Of a stretch of 64,000 nt of DNA, positions 59,348 through 64,000 are shown piece after piece. Both the position numbers and the translations under genes were made by a program. Position 1 is the first letter of the stretch. Each line of letters opens with the position of its first letter. This stretch comes from Bacillota bacterium (lineage in GTDB: Bacteria; Bacillota; Clostridia; Christensenellales; SZUA-584). The stretch is taken from the NCBI GenBank assembly GCA_023412005.1, contig JAEYOE010000001.1:82781-146780 (forward strand), in the 5' to 3' direction. The notes beneath the pieces are model-generated. The model saw only the letters and a program-made list of their open reading frames with translations. It did no database searches and was not told where the DNA came from.

Positions 59348-60127
59348 TTGAACAACGTTGAGAAGCACCGGACGATCCTTGCGGACAGCAATCGTGATTA
59401 CTTAAAGCTTGTCTCGTCATTTCTCAAAGAGACGGATATGTTCGATATTGTTGACTATGCGTTTGACGGCAGACAGGCCTACGAGCTCACCAAAACCCAT
59501 AAGCCCGACCTATTAATTGTTGATTTGATTATGCCGGTTCTTGATGGATTCGCGGTGCTCGAAGAACTCGCCCGGGATGGTTATGCCGAAAATACCAAAG
59601 TGGTGATGACTTCAGCCGTCAATCTTGATTTTGTGATGAAGAAGGCCGAAAGCTACAACATCAATTATGTATTTTTAAAGCCTTTTGACAAAGAGGTGTT
59701 CAAAAGACGCATTGCTGAGCTGATGGTCTACAATTCGGCGGGCATGCGCGTTTTTGGAGGTAAATCGGAAGCGGATCCGAGCCAGATTGTCACGTCGCAT
59801 ATCAAGAAGGTGGGGATCACCGCGAACATCAAAGGGTATCATTATTTAAGAGATGCCATACTGCTTGTTCATGACGATTTCGATTTGATGAGCCGTCTGA
59901 CAACCGGCCTATACGCGACGGTGGCCAGAAGGCACAATTCAACGCCGCAGCGTGTGGAACGCGCGATGCGTCACGCCATCGAAACGGCTTGGAACAGAGG
60001 CAATATTGAGGTGCTGCAGGATTTCTTCGGGTATACGATACTTGATACCAAAGGCAAACCGACCAACGGTGAATTTATTGCCATGCTGGCGGATAAGCTC
60101 AATACAGAACTGAAATACGTGGATTAA
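59348..60127 (+). CDS. spo0A: Sporulation master regulator Spo0A
   Basis: 259 residues from TTG 59348. The receiver domain has the phosphorylated Asp59 (LLIVDLIMP), Thr/Ser in VVMTSAV and Lys in FLKPFD. The acidic pocket reads ADSN (Asp13-Ser14) where Spo0A usually has two acids. The linker is followed by the DNA-binding domain SRLTTGLYATVARRHNSTPQRVERAMRHAIETAWNRGN, almost the family consensus. It is the phosphorelay output that starts sporulation. An in-frame ATG at 59294 would add 18 unlike residues and is not favoured. Confidence 0.96.
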   Translation: MNNVEKHRTILADSNRDYLKLVSSFLKETDMFDIVDYAFDGRQAYELTKTHKPDLLIVDLIMPVLDGFAVLEELARDGYAENTKVVMTSAVNLDFVMKKAESYNINYVFLKPFDKEVFKRRIAELMVYNSAGMRVFGGKSEADPSQIVTSHIKKVGITANIKGYHYLRDAILLVHDDFDLMSRLTTGLYATVARRHNSTPQRVERAMRHAIETAWNRGNIEVLQDFFGYTILDTKGKPTNGEFIAMLADKLNTELKYVD

Positions 60128-60206
60128 GCAGCAGGGTTATGCTCGGCATACGCTGTTGTCAGCGCGCATATCTATCAGTACATGATGATATGCGGGGGCG
60201 ATGTGA

Positions 60207-60827
60207 TTGCTGAACGATACAAAAAGACGAATCTTCACGGATGTGCTCGATAACAAAGTGCAATATCTGTTGATCGTCTTTTTTTTAGTGGTCGGCATCA
60301 CGGCGGGCACGGTTACCGTTAGCAATCTGCAGATGGGAACCCGTGAGGCACTGATGAGCTTTAAAAATTCGCTGTTCATGTCTGTCAAATCAGCAGACCC
60401 CGATTTTTGGGGTATCTGCTTTCATTCGCTGCTGTATCATACGCTGGTTTTCGGCGTGATTGCCGTGTTCTCAGTGATGATGCTCGGGCTGCCGGTTATT
60501 GCGGCGGTGATGATATTCAAGGGCTTTTGTGTGGGGTTCACAGCGGGTGTGTTGGCGCTTAATTTAACGGTCGGCGGATTTTTGGCTATTGTTGTTTGCA
60601 TATTCGTACCGAACATCGTTTTCATACCGTGCATATGCAAGGCGGGGGTATTGGGGCTGAATAACGCGCTGCAGGTATTTAAGACGCGGCATATACCAAA
60701 GACAGCGCAGGATAAAATACTATCGTCTAAACCGTATTTTATTAAACTGCTGATTGTTTATGCTTTTGGGTTCATCGGTATACTCATTGAATCGCTGCTC
60801 ACGCCCGCGTTGATGAAGATTATTTAA
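60207..60827 (+). CDS. spoIIM: Stage II sporulation protein M
   Basis: 206 residues with about five membrane helices. FHSLLYHTLVFGVIAVFSVMMLGLPVIAAVMIFKGFCVGFTAGVL is the SpoIIM-type polar-aromatic helix pair, and the C-terminal helix is VYAFGFIGILIESLLTP. SpoIIM works with SpoIID and SpoIIP in septal peptidoglycan removal during engulfment. The start is TTG 60207 with GGGGG upstream. It follows spo0A by 79 bases. The location next to spo0A is common in Clostridia. Confidence 0.9.
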   Translation: MLNDTKRRIFTDVLDNKVQYLLIVFFLVVGITAGTVTVSNLQMGTREALMSFKNSLFMSVKSADPDFWGICFHSLLYHTLVFGVIAVFSVMMLGLPVIAAVMIFKGFCVGFTAGVLALNLTVGGFLAIVVCIFVPNIVFIPCICKAGVLGLNNALQVFKTRHIPKTAQDKILSSKPYFIKLLIVYAFGFIGILIESLLTPALMKII

Positions 60828-61193
60828 CTTGTTTGGCGTATTCATATTGCGATAGATATTTATAACAATACATGGTAAGATTGAGTCAATTATAATCATA
60901 TCGAAATTTGCTCCTTTTCATTTCTTTCTTAAGATGACGAAAATACTGAAGATAGTTGTTTTATGAGAAGCAAAATAAAATCAAATAATAATACTAGTTG
61001 TGGTCATGATTGTTTTGATTGCCAATGTTGCACTCTAAAAAATTATAAATTTCTTTAATAATCCTGATTATCTATTTTGACTTTATTCTATTGAAAATTT
61101 AAAATATAGACACTTCAATAGTACTATTATAAAATTAAATAAATCATTCTTATCGAAAGCATTGTACTGATTGATATTATTTGAGGTGAAATA
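60828..61193. other. AT-rich intergenic stretch without a gene
   Basis: 366 bases, markedly more AT-rich than neighbouring DNA, with many A/T runs and no frame that could be supported. It leads into the equally AT-rich DUF2019 gene and probably entered the genome with it. Confidence 0.5.
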
Positions 61194-61556
61194 ATGGGCG
61201 ATTTAGTTGAGAAATATATTGAATTAATTGTTGCAATGAATGATATAGATTATGGTAGTAAAATATGCGTTGCAAAAAATAATAGTAATGCTAATAAAAT
61301 ACGCAAAATAGCAACTGATATTGACATGAAGTACCCTGAACTAAAAGAAAAATTCTTCTTGTTAATTAACCATAATAAAAATGAAATAAAATTATACGCA
61401 GCCCATCACATTTTAGAAGTAATGAACTACGATAGATATAAACAAGAAAAAGCTTTAGAAGTCATTAAACAAAAGGCAAAAGAAGATTCGGTGGATGGAC
61501 TTGGTAATCGTATGTGGCTCGAACAATGGCAACAAAAACTCAATAAAATGCGCTAA
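61194..61556 (+). CDS. DUF2019 family protein, AT-rich, probably acquired
   Basis: 120 residues: LVEKYIELIVAMNDIDYGSKICVAKNN, then KIRKIATDIDMKYPELKEKFFLLINHNKNEIKLYAAHHILEVMNY and a C-terminal GNRMWLEQWQQKLNK. The pattern matches DUF2019, all-helical proteins often found among toxin-immunity gene sets. GAGGTG is seven bases before the ATG. Codons are strongly A/T-ending (AAT, ATA, AAA), unlike every neighbour, which points to horizontal transfer. No toxin gene is adjacent. Confidence 0.7.
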   Translation: MGDLVEKYIELIVAMNDIDYGSKICVAKNNSNANKIRKIATDIDMKYPELKEKFFLLINHNKNEIKLYAAHHILEVMNYDRYKQEKALEVIKQKAKEDSVDGLGNRMWLEQWQQKLNKMR

Positions 61557-61685
61557 TATAATCTCTAACGAATAATAAGGGATGTTATTTCTTCAAATAA
61601 AACCTCAATGTTCAAAATGTCAGTATAATATTATAGTAAATCAATCGGATTAATCATCTTTTTTATTTCTGCATATCTTCATCCA

Positions 61686-61714
61686 TTGCATGAAAAAATA
61701 GAATACGCTATAGT
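61686..61714 (+). promoter_or_regulatory. Sigma-A promoter of ridA-tcdA
   Basis: TTGCAT (61686-61691), 17-base spacer, TATAGT (61709-61714), just before GAGGTG and the ridA start. Confidence 0.65.
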
Positions 61715-61732
61715 ATCGGTGAGGTGAGCAAT

Positions 61733-62116
61733 ATGAACAAAGAATTGATCAACACAGATAAAGCCCCTGCGGCCATCGGCCCATACGCCCAAGCCATCAA
61801 AGCGAACGGCTTTCTCTTCACATCGGGCCAGATTCCCATTGACCCAAGCACAGGCGATATCGTGCCGGGCGGCATCGAAGCGCAGGCGGCGCAGGTGCTA
61901 AAAAACTTGAGCGCGGTGCTAAGCGCGGCAGGCGTTGGATTCGAAAACGTTGTGAAAACAACGGTATTCATCAAAGATATGAATGATTTCCCGAAGCTGA
62001 ACGCTATTTATGCAACCTATTTTATCGAGCCGTTCCCTGCACGGTCTACCGTGGAGGTCGTAAGGCTGCCCAAAGATGTGCTCGTTGAAATCGAAGCTGT
62101 GGCGGTGTGCCCATGA
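61733..62116 (+). CDS. ridA: RidA family enamine/imine deaminase
   Basis: 127 residues. KAPAAIGPYAQAIKANGFLFTSGQIPIDP at the N-terminus, the catalytic-site Arg in PFPARSTVEVVRLPKDVLVEIEAVA and the Glu near the C-terminus match RidA (YjgF/YER057c). It hydrolyses reactive 2-aminoacrylate and related enamines formed by PLP enzymes. ATG 61733 has GAGGTG six bases upstream. Its stop overlaps the next start as ATGA. Confidence 0.95.
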   Translation: MNKELINTDKAPAAIGPYAQAIKANGFLFTSGQIPIDPSTGDIVPGGIEAQAAQVLKNLSAVLSAAGVGFENVVKTTVFIKDMNDFPKLNAIYATYFIEPFPARSTVEVVRLPKDVLVEIEAVAVCP

Positions 62117-62877
62117 CCAAGCTCGGCGCTTTTTCACGGACAGAGCTGTTGCTAGGCTCTGAAGCGATGGATAAGCTTAAAAACGCAACGGTGGCTGTTT
62201 TCGGTGTGGGCGGCGTCGGCTCGTTTACGGTGGAAGCTCTCGCGCGCAGTGGTATCGGCGGCATCGCTTTGTTCGACGACGATAAGGTATGTGTGACGAA
62301 CATCAACCGACAGCTCATCGCGACGCATGATACGGTGGGGCAGAGCAAGGTGGAAGCGGCCAAAGGCCGGATACTCTCAATTAACCCCGATTGCCGCGTG
62401 GAGACCAACGCGTGCTTTTATACGGTGAACAATGCCGATCAACACGATCTGTCACGTTATTCGTATATTGTGGATGCGATCGACACGGTGTCGTCCAAGC
62501 TCACGCTGATTGAGCGTGCGAAGGCGGCGAATGTGCCGATCATCAGCTGCATGGGGGCAGGCAACAAGCTGGACCCGACGCGGTTTGAAGTGGCGGATAT
62601 TTATCAAACATCCGTGTGTCCGCTCGCGAAGGTGATGCGGCACGAGCTGCGTGCGCGCGGCATCGAAAAGCTGAAGGTTGTGTATTCAAAAGAAGAAGCG
62701 CTAAAGCCAAGGGAAGATGCGGCATTGAGCTGCAAAACAGGCTGTGTGTGTCCGCCGGGCTCCTTGCGAAATTGCAATGTGCGGCGACAGGTGCCGGGCA
62801 GCATCGCTTTTGTGCCGTCGGTGGCGGGGTTGATTCTCGCGGGCGAAGTGATCAAAGACTTGGCTGAAATTCACTGA
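62113..62877 (+). CDS. tcdA: tRNA threonylcarbamoyladenosine dehydratase (TcdA/YgdL, ThiF fold)
   Basis: 254 residues from ATG 62113. E1-like adenylating fold: AVFGVGGVGSFTVEALARSG (ATP loop), LFDDDKVCVTNINRQLIA, then SYIVDAIDTVSSKLTLIERA and a cysteine-containing tail (LSCKTGCVCPPGSL). TcdA cyclises the t6A base at tRNA position 37 using ATP. It is coupled to ridA by an ATGA overlap. The 3' end overlaps the convergent gene by 7 bases. Confidence 0.92.
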   Translation: MTKLGAFSRTELLLGSEAMDKLKNATVAVFGVGGVGSFTVEALARSGIGGIALFDDDKVCVTNINRQLIATHDTVGQSKVEAAKGRILSINPDCRVETNACFYTVNNADQHDLSRYSYIVDAIDTVSSKLTLIERAKAANVPIISCMGAGNKLDPTRFEVADIYQTSVCPLAKVMRHELRARGIEKLKVVYSKEEALKPREDAALSCKTGCVCPPGSLRNCNVRRQVPGSIAFVPSVAGLILAGEVIKDLAEIH

Positions 62878-63608
62878 ACCACCACAGAAGGCTGCTCGCT
62901 GAATGGATTCTTGCGTACCGCGAGTGACCACAAATACGGATACCGCGCTTTCAAATGCTTCATATAAATAACCCATTCAAATGCCAACAGATTGTACACG
63001 CGCGAGGTATCGCTTTTCAGATGCTCAATATCCGCCTTGGGCAGAGCGGTTAAGTCCGTTCGGCTTGACAACTCATCGATAAGATGATAAAGCGCCCACA
63101 GCATGTCCGTGAAGGTGTCGTGCTCCAGCAGGTTCGGGTTGGCGAACAGTTTTGTGATATTGTCTTTTTGCGGAAGCGCCTGCTTGAGCATAACGATGGC
63201 GTTAATGGTCAGCTGTGCTTGAACGGGGCATTCTTTTGCCGCTTTGGCTGCGTCGTTAAACTCTTTTTCGTTCCAAGAGGGTTTCATATCCGTAATCGTT
63301 TTTACGGCATCATTATCGGAAATGACTTTGTTGAGTGTTCTGAGTGCATCGGAGCCTGTGTCGCTGAAAAATGCGCTGATCACAATGTTGATTTGATCGA
63401 GGCGTTTACGCTTTTCACGTGCGGCTAATATACGGTCCAGAAAAAAGGTGATCATGATCACTTCAAGCGGCAGAAAAATCAAATCCTGCAGTATTAAAAA
63501 TTCTGATTCTTCCGGATTGTGAAAAATAAGCTGCTGCAGCAAGAAGAAAACACACGATAGTATGACGAGCGATACGATGATGGCCTGATCAAAACGTATG
63601 CGTTTCAT
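62871..63608 (-). CDS. Hypothetical two-helix membrane protein with helical cytoplasmic domain
   Basis: 245 residues from ATG 63608 (GGAGGG five bases upstream; the longer frame to 63665 lacks a site). Two N-terminal membrane helices (AIIVSLVILSCVFFLLQQLIF and ILQDLIFLPLEVIMITFFLDRIL) are followed by a roughly 190-residue helical, charged domain with REKRKRLDQINIVISAFFSDTGSDALRTL and WALYHLIDELSSRTDL. No family is recognised. The organisation recalls small signalling or scaffold proteins anchored at the membrane. Confidence 0.6.
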   Translation of the reverse strand: MKRIRFDQAIIVSLVILSCVFFLLQQLIFHNPEESEFLILQDLIFLPLEVIMITFFLDRILAAREKRKRLDQINIVISAFFSDTGSDALRTLNKVISDNDAVKTITDMKPSWNEKEFNDAAKAAKECPVQAQLTINAIVMLKQALPQKDNITKLFANPNLLEHDTFTDMLWALYHLIDELSSRTDLTALPKADIEHLKSDTSRVYNLLAFEWVIYMKHLKARYPYLWSLAVRKNPFSEQPSVVVQ

Positions 63609-63811
63609 AAGCCCTCCGCTAATTTGATTATGGCTATTATATAAGCAGCATATGCAGTGACGCAATACGCTATATTGAATGGTATCATCGAGAAAAGGCT
63701 GGCATCAATATGATATAGAGCATTGCCGACTTCTTCTTTTGATAAAACAAATACGTATTCAAAAAACATTCGTGTTCACAAAACATTTCTGAAAAACGGT
63801 ATACAAAAGCG

Positions 63812-63840
63812 TTGACAAGTGAAAGGGCGTTTGGTAATAT
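63812..63840 (+). promoter_or_regulatory. Strong promoter P1 of a stable-RNA-like operon
   Basis: TTGACA (63812-63817), 17-base spacer, TAATAT (63835-63840), followed by a hairpin GCGCTCT/AGAGCGC (63847-63869). Confidence 0.75.
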
Positions 63841-63924
63841 ATTTGAGCGCTCTAAAAACGGGAGAGCGCAAACGGGAACGAAAAAGCGGTAGAAAAACGG
63901 CATAAAGTTCCTGAAAAAACGGTG

Positions 63925-63954
63925 TTGACAAACAGGATAAAAGTTTGTTAATAT
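63925..63954 (+). promoter_or_regulatory. Strong promoter P2 of a stable-RNA-like operon
   Basis: TTGACA (63925-63930), then TAATAT (63949-63954) 18 bases on. The leader that follows (CGCGGTCGAGAGATCACGG, then GAACCTTGAAAA) looks like the 5' leader of a clostridial rRNA operon. No coding frame lies between 63609 and the window end. Confidence 0.7.
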
Positions 63955-64000
63955 ACAAGTCCGCGGTCGAGAGATCACGGGAGCAGAACCTTGAAAAAAT

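Noticed and set aside
62604..62867. Open frames on both strands within tcdA
   Set aside because: They are shadows of the well-supported tcdA reading frame.

Overview
The window reads as chromosomal DNA of an endospore-forming, Gram-positive bacterium of class Clostridia (Bacillota). The grounds are Spo0A, SpoIVB, SpoIIM, both dipicolinate synthase subunits, TepA, an FtsK/SpoIIIE translocase, a CIRCE-controlled groESL operon, strong AGGAGG-type ribosome binding sites with frequent GTG/TTG starts, and Bacillus-like gene order. No species can be named from sequence alone. Base composition is moderate, apart from one AT-rich patch near 60.8-61.7 kb. No tRNA or rRNA gene was seen. The right edge looks like the promoter and leader of a stable-RNA operon that starts just outside.

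Layout. 0-2.4 kb: the 3' end of an iron alcohol dehydrogenase, a LysM protein and two DUF4203-like membrane paralogues. 2.4-8.9 kb: a ferritin-like protein (minus), a remnant of an Rrf2-type regulator, nifS-nifU, a 54-residue membrane protein, the ireB-ruvX-DUF1292 cluster, a YhhN protein and a D-Ala-D-Ala carboxypeptidase. 9-21.9 kb: a Cache-like GGDEF protein, a topoisomerase IV pair (parE-parC, minus), dCMP deaminase, groESL and a large 7TM-GAF-GGDEF-EAL protein. 22-30 kb: a DUF5058 two-gene membrane module with an M20 peptidase, DegV, small membrane and lipoproteins, a sirtuin, a yjdF riboswitch with yjdF, and an orphan sugar-type binding lipoprotein. 30-33 kb: ylxY-like, mlpA-like and dUTPase/MazG genes. 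33-41 kb (minus): a GH3 beta-glucosidase and a BlaI repressor followed by two tandem M56/BlaR1-type sensors. 41.6-43.8 kb: dpaA-dpaB-tepA. 43.8-46.2 kb (minus): DUF6326, an MDR oxidoreductase, and an ECF sigma factor with a membrane partner. 46.4-52.2 kb: ftsK/spoIIIE, rimO, pgsA, recA. 52.3-60.8 kb: a roughly 600-nt structured RNA identified here as OLE RNA, oapA, tlyA, nadK, argR, recN, spoIVB, spo0A, spoIIM. 61-64 kb: an AT-rich DUF2019 gene, ridA, tcdA, a membrane protein, and tandem strong promoters.

How the parts fit. The order ylxY, mlpA, dpaA, dpaB, tepA, spoIIIE, pgsA, recA matches the order of the same genes in Bacillus subtilis, with insertions, so this is a conserved sporulation and DNA-maintenance backbone. 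The recA-to-spo0A block carries the OLE ribonucleoprotein locus: a promoter, an RNA with a closing stem, then the OLE-associated membrane protein. Regulatory signals that can be read directly include a perfect CIRCE, a perfect 0A box before spo0A, a sigma-K-like promoter before dpaA, a BlaI-type dyad over the blaI promoter, a 13-bp palindrome at the parE start site, and a terminator-like hairpin that buries the spoIVB ribosome binding site.

The most interesting items are the OLE RNA/OapA locus in its recA-proximal arrangement, the two M56 sensors with near-identical protease halves but divergent sensor halves, the DUF5058 membrane module with its peptidase, and the regulatory structures at spoIVB, nadK and parE. 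All family assignments come from reading motifs by eye. No database search was run.
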